Positions 53,423 to 63,669 of a DNA stretch of 64,000 nt are shown here, piece after piece. Position 1 is the first letter of the stretch. Every line of letters starts with the position of its first letter. The notes below the pieces were generated by a model. The model worked only from the letters and a program-made list of their open reading frames with translations. It ran no database searches and was not told where the DNA came from. This DNA comes from Serpula lacrymans var. lacrymans S7.9. Its lineage: Eukaryota; Basidiomycota; Agaricomycetes; Boletales; Serpulaceae. The translations under genes and the position numbers were made by a program. The DNA lies in contig NW_006763290.1 in the NCBI RefSeq assembly GCF_000218685.1, positions 3,498,908 through 3,562,907 of the forward strand, written 5' to 3'.

Positions 53423-55424
53423 TACAGCTAAACAGCCTGTCCATTGGATCAGCTTCTGGAAGGCATACAACACCTCCAAGGAGTCATCCAACACCTCCAA
53501 GGAGTGATTCAACACCTCCAAGGAGTGATTCAACACCTTCAGGAGTGAGTGGGGCAACAAATACATAAATGTGTCTACTCCCTGGAGTACCTGCACAAGT
53601 TCCTAAAAGAGTAGTCATGCCTGCTGAAGTCCTAGGAGTACGCAGAAGCAGTCGCCAGACCCGTCCTGCAGACAAAAACCGAGATTATCAAATGACTCTA
53701 GATGAGGAACAGTCTCAAAAAGAGCAGCATGACAACTCCAAGGAGAAACCTAACACTCCTGAGGTTCATGAAGAAACATCTGATACAGAGGAGACATTCT
53801 TTGCTGGAATAGCAAGTACCGGTCCATCTAACACAGACCTTCCAAGGACACTAAAGGAAGCCTTATCACGTCCGGATGGAGAATTATGGAAGTTTGCCTT
53901 GGAGGAGGAACTCCTAAGTCTCAATACTAATGCAGTATATGACACTGTTCCACTTCCGAAGGGAGTAAAACCCATCATATCAAAACCTGTGTTCCGGATC
54001 AAGTTTGATCAAAACAGAAACATTGAGAGATACAAACTCCAGATTGTTGCAAGAGGTTTTACTCAAAGGGAGGGGATTGATTACCAGGAGGTTTTTGCTC
54101 CGGTTGCAAACTTAGAGTCAAGCTGAATTATTCTAGCCCTGGCAGCAAAGTACGACCTAGAACTTGATCAAATGGACGTATCCACAGCTTATCTCAATGG
54201 AGAACTTGAAGAAGAACTGTACATGTTTCCTCCAGGGGGTGTTCCTATCCAACCTGGATACTGCTGGAGATTGAAGAAATCCATCTACAGATTAAAACAA
54301 GCTGGTCGTACATGGAACAAAACTTTTGATCGCAAGCTCCAGGAGCTCGGTTTCACAAGACTACATGCAGAAACATGTCTCTATGTATTCCGGGGCAACA
54401 AACAAATATGCTTTGTTGTTGTCTATGTAGATAACCTCCTCCTAGGAGCTTCATCCCGGAAATTCATGGATATCACAAAAGCCAAACTCGAATCCATATT
54501 CAAAATGCGGGACCTTGGAGAAGCAAAATACATCCTTGGAATAGAAATCCAACGTGACCGTTCAAACAAAACAATATCCCTATTGCAACGCCAATACATT
54601 GACGCAGTCCTGGAGCGTACTGGAATGAAGAACTGCAAACCAGTATGGACACCAATGGCCCATGGATCAAAACTCCTTGCAAATGCTCCAGGGGAAGATA
54701 TTGTGCAACACGAGATGCATATTGAAGGGCGTCAAGTGTCATACCTCTCAATTGTAGGCTCCCTCATGTATGCCATGCTTGGAACCCGCCCAGACATTGC
54801 CTACGTTGTTGGAATACTAAGCAGGTATAGCTCAGCTCCAAGGAGCCATCACTGGGAAGCTGCAAAATGTGTCCTCCGATATCTGAAAGCAACCAGGGAC
54901 ATGGAACTACAATATGATGGCACAGATGTCTCCATGGATATTCAGATGCAGATTGGTCTGGAGACCCAGACACGTCTCGATCAACATCAAGGTTTGTCTT
55001 TATCACCATCCGAGGAGCAATCTCCTGGACAAGCAAAAGACAAAGCATGGTAGCTTTATCCTCCATGGAGTCAGAGTACATTGGATTGAGCAATGCTGGA
55101 CAACACCTTGCATGGCTTTGGACATTTTTTGAAGAAATTGGACATGCTCAAAATGAACCTACAACATTGCACTGTGACAATCAAGCAGCTATCATTCTTA
55201 CACGAGATCCACAGTTCCGTGCTCGCACAAAACACATTCAAGAGAAATATCATTTTATCCGAGATGACTTAGTATCAAAGGGAGAGGCAGTAATCAGATA
55301 TGTTCCTACAGGAGATATGGTTGCAGACATTCTCACTAAACCCCTCACTCATGAAAAACACTGGAAATTCTCTAAAGCTATGGGACTATGGTTGCACTCG
55401 AGTGGGAGTGACAAAACTGGATAA
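53423..55424 (+). pseudogene. Copia-D linker, reverse transcriptase and RNase H
   Basis: The frame 53569-54126 stops at TGA 54124-54126 where CGA is expected and goes on in the same frame at 54172-55053. RT motifs are intact in spacing, but the catalytic box is YVDN (VVYVDNLLLGAS), a G to A change from YVDD still seen in Copia-C. A frameshift near 54935 separates the RNase H end (MVALSSMESEYIGLS, HCDNQAAIILTRDP, ILTKPLTHEKHW, 55047-55424). The last codons run into the LTR. Confidence 0.88.
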
Positions 55425-55656
55425 ACCCGGTCTCTGCCAAAGCAGCCATTGTTCTCCATGGAGCATAGCCACCACTCCATGGAGTAACCATTGTTCTCCT
55501 AGGAGTCATTATACTGTAGCGAGTAGCACCTCCGACTATAAGTAGTAGGGGGTTTAGTATAGGAATACCTCAGTCATTTCTATAGCCTCTCGGGCAGCGG
55601 CTGAGGTATGTTACATTACATTTATTAGAGATCACCTTAAACTAACATCTATTGTA
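55409..55656 (+). repeat. 3' LTR of Copia-D (248 bp)
   Basis: TGACAAAACTGG...ATTGTA, preceded by a purine tract GAGTGGGAG. It defines the family LTR used to interpret 11965-12465. CTCCATGGAG and CTCCTAGGAG palindromes recur within it. Confidence 0.88.
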
Positions 55657-55707
55657 GTTTCACTTAGGTAAATAATAAAGTTGTTTCTATAGCCTCTTGG
55701 GCAGCGG
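55657..55707 (+). repeat. Short LTR fragment of the Copia-C/D family
   Basis: TTTCTATAGCCTCTTGGGCAGC at 55684-55705 repeats 55577-55598 of the LTR just upstream. The same cut point (GGCAGCGGCTGAG followed by TTTCACTTAG) occurs at 12180. Confidence 0.6.
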
Positions 55708-56144
55708 CTGAGTTTCACTTAGTTTTATTACTTATGTTTGTTTGAGGCATTTGAGGTATTCAACAAATTTAGGTCCCTAAAAATGAGGAACAACACCAAA
55801 TTTCAACTTGCATCTATTCAATAACATTAATACCAATTTGTATAGTTAGTATAATTTATTTTTTAGATCGATTAAATCTGCAAAAAGGTATGTGCTTTCA
55901 TCAGCAATGATATAAACCAATGACAAAGCTGAAATGCTCACTATACAATTCTAAAGACCTATCTTTGGGGACTGTGCAATCAAGTGTGATTAATGCTATT
56001 GGCTGGAGGTAAGTCATGACTCATCTGCAATAGAATTTGCCATGATCACATCATAAAGTGTGCACCAATTTTGTTTATATCTTTAGTCACATCCTATAGT
56101 CATGTAACACCGAATTTTCCATAAGTGTGTTCCTGTCATATCTG
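55708..56144 (+). repeat. 437-bp direct repeat, left copy
   Basis: From CTGAGTTTCACTTAG to CATATCTG it is identical by eye to 57852-58288. It is also a diverged relative of 56150-56600, where many of its TG and CA positions are CG. Confidence 0.9.
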
Positions 56145-57851
56145 GGGAAGTAAAAAAATACTTAGTTGGCTTGAGGCGCTTGAGGTATCGGGCAGATTGG
56201 GGACTCCGAAAAGTTGAAGTCCTAACACCAATTTCGACGTGCGTCTCTTCAGTGCCATTAATACCATTTGTAACGTATGATTAGTACGGGTTTATTAGAG
56301 TGAGAGATTAAATGAAAAGATACATTTCTTTCGTCAGCGATGATGTAAATCAATTACAAAGCTGAAAACTCACTATAGAATTCTAAAGGCCTATCTCCGA
56401 ACACGCTAAATCAAATGCAATTAATCTGATTGGCTGGAGGTAAGCAATGACTCATCCGCAGTAGAAGGCGCAATGATCACGCCATAAGGCGTGGACCAAT
56501 AGCGTATATATCTCAAGGTCACGTCATAACACGTGCCATTCCTTCTCGAACATTCCATAAGCGCGCGCCTATTCGGTCACGTGCCACGGTCCGGGGTTGC
56601 CGGGCGCTAAAGTATTGATGCTCGGCCTTATTTGCCGGATGTGCTTTAACGCTTATTCTTGATCTGCGGTCATCTGATTAGATCTAAGTCTTATCTTATC
56701 TACCTTTCCGGTTTACGTAGGCGCCGGGGGTAGATAACCATTCGGGTATCTTGATTTCGCTTGTCCTTAATTTGCCGGGGGACAGTATTGTCTTCGCCCC
56801 TGAACTAAAATCAAAATCCATATCCGAAACTATGAATACCATATGCCTTATCACCGGACACCTGCCTTCCCTTTTTGGGACTGGTTAGGGTTTGCTCCGA
56901 TCACTAAAAAGTGACCGAGGTGGGTAACTCCACACTTAGCCACCGGCCACAAGAGCCGGTGGGACATCCCAGATGAGCCCCTACTAAGTTGGGCGAGGAT
57001 AGTGAGTTTGCATTACGTAAACTAGTCGATCTTAACACTTCATTTGGCAGCCTGACGCCACCATCTGTGAGAAAATACGCAGGCGTTTACCCGCTTTCAC
57101 CAGAAACGTCAAGCCCCCCTAGAGGGTCGTTTAAGGTTAGGTAGGTAATAGAAAGAGTTCTTACGTCCTTCTTTGCGTGACTGGTTGGTTAGATAAGGTT
57201 AGAGTTGGTTAGGTTCTCTAATCAGACTTTATTAGGTCATTGTTCCAAGAATAGACTTAGCATGACAACGTACGGTTAGGTTAGTGTGAGATCACATAAT
57301 CCGGTCCGAATATATAACATTTCAAATGCAGCGGATCATCTGCGGGTTTTCTTCATCAGTATATCGTGAATAAGCTTCGAACGTCAAAATGGTGTGTACC
57401 TGCAAGCACATATGTACATGCGTAAACATTTTATCATAGGTTTATTTGGGGTTAATTCCGCGTACACCGTTCGAAGGTCCCTCTCAGGATCCTTTACGTT
57501 ATCGTCTAATTCTGTGGATAGAATTTAGAATCTATACTCAATTCGGAACAAGTATCGTTCCCTTACGGGGTTGTTCCTACGAGCATTCTGCGTCTAAAGA
57601 TAGCGACATCACCAGTAGCCGGGGGGCGTGGAGATAATAACGGACGTGGGATATATTCTTTTAAGTTTAATCCCAGCCAATCTCCATGCTTTCGAAAGGG
57701 GCGACTATTTGGTCTTCGACCGCATAGCTGTCCCAATCTACCGGTGCTTTAAGCTCTGGTTTGTCACAATCAAGTAAGGCACGTTTCCAATGGTTCACTC
57801 GCTTAAAAAGATTATCAGTAACCTTTCTTGACACGAGCCAACGGGAAGCGT
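56145..57851. other. CpG-rich block between the 437-bp repeats, LTR-like
   Basis: Bases 56150-56600 are a CpG-preserving paralogue of the 437-bp repeats and continue without a break to about 57040, as a long LTR might. TTTGGCAGCCTGACGCCACC at 57049-57068 resembles a Gypsy primer region. Bases 57130-57300 hold scattered GGTTAGG motifs. Composition differs sharply from the rest of the window. The block may be part of a large Gypsy-type element whose ends are not resolved here. Confidence 0.5.
57667..57851 (-). pseudogene. C-terminal fragment of an unidentified protein
   Basis: About 61 minus-strand codons are open up to TAA at 57667-57669 and contain LFKRVNHWKRALLDCDKPE and the ending VAPFESMEIGWD. 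The frame is cut at the left edge of the 57852 repeat, so only the end of the protein remains. CpG is well kept. Family not recognised. Confidence 0.45.
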
Positions 57852-58288
57852 CTGAGTTTCACTTAGTTTTATTACTTATGTTTGTTTGAGGCATTTGAGG
57901 TATTCAACAAATTTAGGTCCCTAAAAATGAGGAACAACACCAAATTTCAACTTGCATCTATTCAATAACATTAATACCAATTTGTATAGTTAGTATAATT
58001 TATTTTTTAGATCGATTAAATCTGCAAAAAGGTATGTGCTTTCATCAGCAATGATATAAACCAATGACAAAGCTGAAATGCTCACTATACAATTCTAAAG
58101 ACCTATCTTTGGGGACTGTGCAATCAAGTGTGATTAATGCTATTGGCTGGAGGTAAGTCATGACTCATCTGCAATAGAATTTGCCATGATCACATCATAA
58201 AGTGTGCACCAATTTTGTTTATATCTTTAGTCACATCCTATAGTCATGTAACACCGAATTTTCCATAAGTGTGTTCCTGTCATATCTG
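57852..58288 (+). repeat. 437-bp direct repeat, right copy
   Basis: Identical by eye to 55708-56144. It is flanked by GGGAAGCGT on the left and CACCGGAAG on the right. Confidence 0.9.
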
Positions 58289-58688
58289 CACCGGAAGACA
58301 GAACTCCGGCGTCTCTGAAGGAGGTACTCTCCGAGTCCAAAGCCCCCACACCATCGGCATACTTGGGATTACGTTCCTTGTGGTCTGCCGGTCAGCATAA
58401 CTCTACGCCCTAGTTCCACATGGTACTCTGGTTGTTTTCCTACATATCTGAACAATGGAGTACAGGCAGCTTTATATACTATCAAAGAAAATGGAGTTTT
58501 ATGTAGACAAATATCTAACGGGGATGAGCCTGTCAGCAAGCGCCTCAGATCAACATGTACCCATAGTAGGGGAACAAAGTAAAAGGAGGTACTTCTTTTG
58601 TCTTTGTTTTCACGATTATGAACAAAGCCTGAACCGTGCCTATAGAATGCATCTCATTATGGTTGGCCTACAATCAGTACTTTAGGCT
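58289..58688. other. Spacer with a small repeat-like frame
   Basis: Bases 58452-58500 (GGAGTACAGGCAGC, TATATACTATCA) resemble 31819-31860. The frame 58455-58685 has no recognisable motif and may be part of an old transposon. Confidence 0.3.
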
Positions 58689-60208
58689 TTGAACGTTCAA
58701 GTTGAGCTCACATCTGCCCAGTCTTCAGAGGAGGATACAATCTGTCCTGCTTGTCACAAGAAGCTTAAAACTCCCCAGGGCCTGATATCCCATCTGTTAT
58801 TAGCAAGAAGCTGCAAGTGGTATAACAAAGAGAAGCTACAAAGCTTGATGGATAAAACAGTATATGAAAAATGGAGGAGAGAATTTGGAGCAGGGGATAT
58901 GGATGGTGATATGAATATGGATTCAGATATATCAGATGGATCAAAGAACATTTTTGCACCCTTTGCATCAGAGCTAGACTGGAGGGTTGCTTACTGGGCT
59001 GTACAGGCACATATATTGATTTATCTATGTTAACCAAGGTGATTAGGTCTATCCTACCATAATATATATGGGCTCCATAAGCTGGCCAATCATGTTCTAG
59101 AATGTGCTACTTGGAAGACTAGAGAATTGTGGTTCAGGAATAGTCCGGAACATAAGCATATGGTTTATCATTGTGATCCTATCAAAGCTATCAAGACCTT
59201 GCTAGGAAATGCAGCTCATGCCAAGGACAATGTCTACAGGCCCAAATGCAGCAATGTTTCAAAATCTCACAGGATTTACAATGAGATGTGGACCGGAGAT
59301 TGGTGGAACACAGTACAGGCAGGTGGTATAAATCCAAATGTGTCATTTCAGATATTTGACAATAATATTCCCATCTAGAATCACTTACCTGAAGGTGCCT
59401 GTGTAGCCCCTATTATCATAGCCACATATAAGACACAACTCACCCAGTTCCCTGGCAACAAGTCTGCTTATCCGGTGTATCTAACTCTGGGAAAATTTCT
59501 ATAATCTATGCACCATATATCTTCCAGACATGACTGTATTCTCATTGCCTATCTCTTTGTCAGCATAAATGTAAGAGTCAATCTATCCAAAAAGTAAAAG
59601 TCAACATGTATTCAACAACTCTTTCATGACTCGATGCACATAGTCTTGAAGCCTCTGATAGAGCTTGGCAAGCATGGAATGAAGTCACAGATCNNNNNNN
59701 NNNNNNNNNNNNNNNNNNNNNNNNNNNNNNNNNNNNNNNNNNNNNNNNNNNNNNNNNNNNNNNNNNNNNNNNNNNNNNNNNNNNNNNNNNNNNCACTGAG
59801 GTTATATTGATAGCCAAAGCTGATGCAACCTCTATCAGCAATGTCCAGGAGAGATACAAAGCTCAAAATGTGTCTGTGGGTGTCTATTATCCTTTTTGGG
59901 AGGGGTTTCCTCATTGCAACATCCACATGGCCATAACCCCTGAGATACTCCATCTGATTCACTAGTGTTCTAGCTTGATGACCAACAAAGAGCTGGATGA
60001 TTGCATTTGTAGACTCCCACCTTGCTTTGGTGTATAGTATTTCAAGCATGGTTGGTCACAGCTATCTCAAATATCTGGGATGGGGAGAAAAAATATTGTG
60101 AGGATTTTACTAGGGTGCATTGTAGGGAAGGGAAGGTCCCCTCTCAGGTTGTAACTTGTTACAGGGTAATCCTTGACTTTATCAACATCGCACAATATGC
60201 AAGTTATG
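58689..60208 (+). pseudogene. Plavaka-like transposase, decayed, with an assembly gap
   Basis: The start has a C2H2-like CPACHKKLKTPQGLISHLL. Downstream come PFASELDWRVAYWAV, RIYNEMWTGDWWNTVQ, GACVAPIIIATYKTQLTQF, PGNKSAYPVYLTLGK, LFHDSMHIVLKPLIELGK, then after the gap FWEGFPHCNIHMAITPEILH, LPPCFGV, QISGMGRKNIVRILLGC and VILDFINIAQYASYD. These follow the order of basidiomycete Plavaka-type transposases. Frames change several times and stops are present. The sequence is cut at 60209 by a CATCAGG fragment. The run of 100 N (59694-59793) lies between the two halves, so its true length is unknown. Confidence 0.75.
59694..59793. other. Assembly gap, 100 N
   Basis: Exactly 100 N, the usual placeholder for a gap of unknown size. 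It falls inside the Plavaka-like transposase. Confidence 0.98.
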
Positions 60209-60262
60209 ACATCAGGAAAAATGGGGTAGCTATATAGAGCAAATATAGAGCTATCTATGTCC
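60209..60262 (+). mobile_element. CATCAGG element, terminal fragment
   Basis: CATCAGGAAAAATGGGG and AGCTATATAGAGC match the left end of the complete copies, after which the match fades within 50 bp. It follows Plavaka codons for QYASYD directly. Confidence 0.7.
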
Positions 60263-60389
60263 ATCAGTGTTCTGTTCCTTTTGATGATTATATATTGAGT
60301 TTGATTTGATCTGTATGTTTGATTGTAAGCGGTGTTGGGCAATAACCAAAGGTTTTTTGGATCAAAACATGCCTTGAAAGAGAAACATA

Positions 60390-60740
60390 TCAAGGTGAGC
60401 TATACCCAGATACTAGGAGTAAAAGTACAACGTGTGAGACAAAACTCAACCCTAAGTTGTAGGAGTCCGGCATATACTTACTGTGGTGGCCAGAGATTAA
60501 TGTACTGGGGGCATTGTATATCTCCAGTGCGGATGAATCTTGAAAGTAGGGGGCCAAGGTCAAAGTGTGATCCCTTAGGTAGAGCGTGAATGTGTCACTG
60601 GACCACCTGCTCATTGCCTTGACAATGTCAAAAGGCACTCCTTGCAGGAGGTATTCCAGTGTTCCTCCGATACAAATGCTATGTCCTTTGATGTTGGCAA
60701 GGTTTTTGGCGTTGACTATGAGTGCAATCTGGCCTCAAGT
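60390..60740 (-). pseudogene. Tyrosine-recombinase C-terminal fragment
   Basis: Minus-strand sequence from about 60715 reads GHSICIGGTLEYLLQGVPF, then DIVKAMSRWSSDTFTLYLRD. This matches the H-x-x-R...W/H...Y end of tyrosine recombinases found in agaricomycete repeats (HSxRxGGT, GRWxSDAFxxYLR). The position of the catalytic Arg after GHS is Cys here, a C to T type change; the Tyr is kept. Only this end is visible. It may belong to a Crypton- or DIRS-like element. Confidence 0.55.
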
Positions 60741-60996
60741 GGATCACCAGGATGAGGAAGGCCATCTCCTCTACTGCTAGGGAGGTTTTGGATGTCATTG
60801 CCATCCCCCAGCCCCCTTCTTATCCGTACCCAGAAGGCTGTTAATGCCCCCCCAGACATCACACTCTCTTTGACTTCCCGTCCCCACCTTTTTGTCCCAA
60901 CCCCATTTTTCCTCCCAGCTCTCTCAACCCATTCAGGCAGGAAACAACTCCTTTGGACATTCCCAGAACCCCTTTTTCTTCCCCCAGGCCTTCTCC
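60741..60996. other. Strand-asymmetric pyrimidine-rich stretch
   Basis: The plus strand is strongly C/T-rich with CCCCC runs from 60800 to 61000. A 126-codon minus-strand frame (60716-61096) is open but basic and low-complexity, without a recognised domain. Possibly a linker between the recombinase and Helitron relics. Confidence 0.35.
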
Positions 60997-62117
60997 TTAC
61001 TGGCCTTTTAAAATCCAACAAGGGGATTTGCCTCTGCTGCCAAGGCCCCATACATCCCTGGGAGGTGTAAATGCAAAGGCATTGTTGTATGAGCAAACTT
61101 TGTCACGGAACTCACATGCAGTAATGTCAGCCCCATAGAACAGACAGTGTAGTGCAACAGGTGCTTCCTGGAAAGGATCCAGCCAGCTTGACCTTGAAGG
61201 CAGCACACACCAAATTTTGGATGGATTCTGGAGGAACTTGTGAGTTTCTCAGTATCCCAGTGTAAGGCTCCACAATTATGACATTGCATGTCCATGTTGC
61301 GTAAAGTATGACGGTATAGAGGCTCTACATATGGTTGTTGGGCCTCCTGGCGTATTACCTGTGCTTGGCGGTGGTTGGCAATATTTTATTTGGTTGCAAG
61401 TCATTGAGGCCTTGGCATCCTTGGTGCATTTCTGGCAGCTACTGGTTGGTTTAAGTCCTCGCCTTGGTATACAGCATCCCTGGCAGCCCTGTGAGCCTGA
61501 TCTGCTAGCTCGTCTTGCCTCCTTTCAAGCTCTTCTTGAGCAGCTCTCTGGGCCCTACAGACTTGCTCAGCTTGTTCCTCTTCATATTGCAGGTCAGCAT
61601 GCTGAGCCTACCGCTGTACCTGCTGCCTAACTGCCTCTTGCCATTGAACTTCTCTGTCCTGGCAAACATGATCCTCAGCCAACTGCTGTTCCTGCTTTTG
61701 GAGCCATAATGCCTCCTGTTGCTGAATTGCCTGATCCTCAACCTGCCTGCTCCTGCCCTTTTAGTCTATTACGTCGCTGATTAACCTGTTCTGCATGTTG
61801 GTTTTGAAACCATCTAATAGCCTTTCATTATAGTCAACATCATAGATAGCAGGCAACTGGTTCCCCTGCCGCATCTGAAAAGTGGGCTGCAATTGAGGGT
61901 ATGCAGGTCCAGTTAATGACTGAGGCATGTTATTATCATGCACAGTTCCTCCAAAATTTGGTTGCACAATATTTTTATATCTCAAATCTCTACAATCCAA
62001 GAGGTGCTCTCTTTGTATACTTGGTGATGTCATCTGTTGATGATGTTGTATGCAATCTCTATTGCAATGATCACCATGTTCTTGTTCAGGAGTTTGTGGA
62101 ATATGTCTACAAATCAA
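60997..62117 (-). pseudogene. Helitron Rep-helicase N-terminal region, decayed
   Basis: Minus-strand frames 61008-61295 and 60997-61206 contain CHNCGALHWDTEKL, HPKFGVCCLQGQ, then FRDKVCSYNNAFAFTP. This is the zinc-finger-like N-terminal region that precedes the helitron-like N domain (C-x-x-C...LHW, FGxCC, FR...R-x-Y-N-x-AFAF). Upstream, 61500-61700 encodes a Gln/Glu/Arg-rich helical stretch (QRAAQEELERRQDELADQ), and 61761-62117 may be the first exon. Rep and helicase motifs are missing. Stops and frameshifts are present. Confidence 0.7.
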
Positions 62118-63079
62118 TACATCAGTTAATGGTTAAGACTCATTAACAATGCTACACATACTGCATCTTTGAATTGATCATATTCATATTTATGTATTTG
62201 CTATGTGCATTTATTTGTTGATAATTTGGGCTTCTGTAATCAATGTGTTAGTTTTAATTGAATCAACACCATAAACTGTTATAGACTCACAATGTGTAAG
62301 CTGTGTTTTTATGTGTGGGGAAGGGTCTTTAATTTAATTTTTATGCACACCACAGTGTGGTCAATAATGGCTGTTAATTTTGGTAATGCAAAATGTGCAA
62401 ATTCTCGACAACAATTTGTTTTGTGTGTAGGGCCAGACTACTTCCCCACATAGTAGGAAAAGAGCTTTGTTTGGTTGAGTTGTGCCACATTGTGCCACAG
62501 GCGTGAGTTTTGGTGTCCACTATATTGTATTTTGTAGTAAAAAGGATTAAGCGCGAGGATTTTCAATGTGGCTACAATTTTCACTACAATTGTTGAATGT
62601 TCTTATAACTGTGAGAATTTTCAATGTGGCTACAATTTTCACTGCACTCATTACTACTGCACCACCTACTCTGCTAACTGAAAACCATGTGAGCAAAACT
62701 AAGCAAAAAAAGAATGTTAGACATGTCAGCATAGAAATTACACACAGGCGGACTTGAAAAATAGAAATCCCCAAAAGATCAGGAGACTGTATCTTAAGTC
62801 TGGTTGGAATAGCTGTGGTGCCTCGTGGCTTCCTGTGGTGGGCACACTCTGAGATTAGTCTTTTGAGTCTAAAACAATTTACTTCCCGCTCATTCCGCTT
62901 CAACTTCAAGTGCACATTTTTTACACTGGGATATCTGACAATCTGTAATTAACTGTAAAAAGCAGCAGTTTCCAGGTGATAATCACTAGCAGCTGGGAAC
63001 AAGTCCTAGAAAAACTGACGAATCAATCAGGTGATTTTTGCTACTTTTATGTTCGAATTCACCCACTGCTCACTTGTCA
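62118..63079. other. Spacer with a short tandem duplication
   Basis: AATTTTCAATGTGGCTACAA-type sequence occurs twice, at about 62556-62585 and 62613-62642. No gene is supported. The block ends at the third CATCAGG element. Confidence 0.4.
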
Positions 63080-63669
63080 CATCAGGAAAAATGGGGGTAG
63101 CTATATAGAGCTCTATAGAACTATAAGTACTCATAAAGCTGTTATAGTGGTTAAACCTGTTATAGAACCTCTGCCATCTATAGAGCCTCATATAGCTCTA
63201 TAAATGCTCTTATAGATGTTGGAAATTGTTGTGTGGCTGATAGAAAAAAATTAACAGACAAGATTTAAACTCTCAACCTGCTAGTCAGCTTTTGGGTGAC
63301 TAAGCAACCTATCACCACACATCACATTTATTCACTACACCATGAGAGCTTATAAAATATATCATACAGGTGTTATATATTGACCTTTCATGGACTTATA
63401 TTATTTTTTTACTCATTGTCACTACTTATATTTGGATAAATCATTATTTTTATTTTATAAATATCAAAGATACAAACTACTATCTCACTAATACAGGCTA
63501 TATAATTGATTAATACTGTATGATTTATTAGCCCTTTTAAGCACCTTGAACTATATTATAACTATGAACTTCACAGCTATAGGAGCTATGTAGGCTGCTG
63601 CTATAGGCTATAAGAGCATTTATAGTACCTTGCCTATAAGAATATACTTGACTCCAAACACTTTTGGCC
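63080..63669. mobile_element. CATCAGG element, copy 3, truncated
   Basis: It begins CATCAGGAAAAATGGGGGTAG and follows copy 2, including the 62-bp segment missing in copy 1, up to about 63669 (ACTTTTGGCCT). The right third and its terminal repeat are lost. B-box and A-box counterparts carry substitutions (AGTTTAAATCT; TGGTGTAGTGA), so it is older than copies 1 and 2. Confidence 0.8.

Larger units (their letters stand above)
53390..55656 (+). mobile_element. Copia-D, internally deleted member of the Copia-C family
   Basis: It starts with the first 33 bp of the family LTR (TGACAAAACCGG, 53390-53422), jumps straight to the integrase-RT linker, and continues to a complete 3' LTR (55409-55656). 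Gag, protease, integrase and most of the 5' LTR are missing. Left flank CTTAT and right flank GTTTC do not match. Confidence 0.85.

Noticed and set aside
57130..57300. Scattered GGTTAGG motifs as interstitial telomere repeat
   Set aside because: Only a few isolated copies at irregular spacing with no tandem TTAGGG array.
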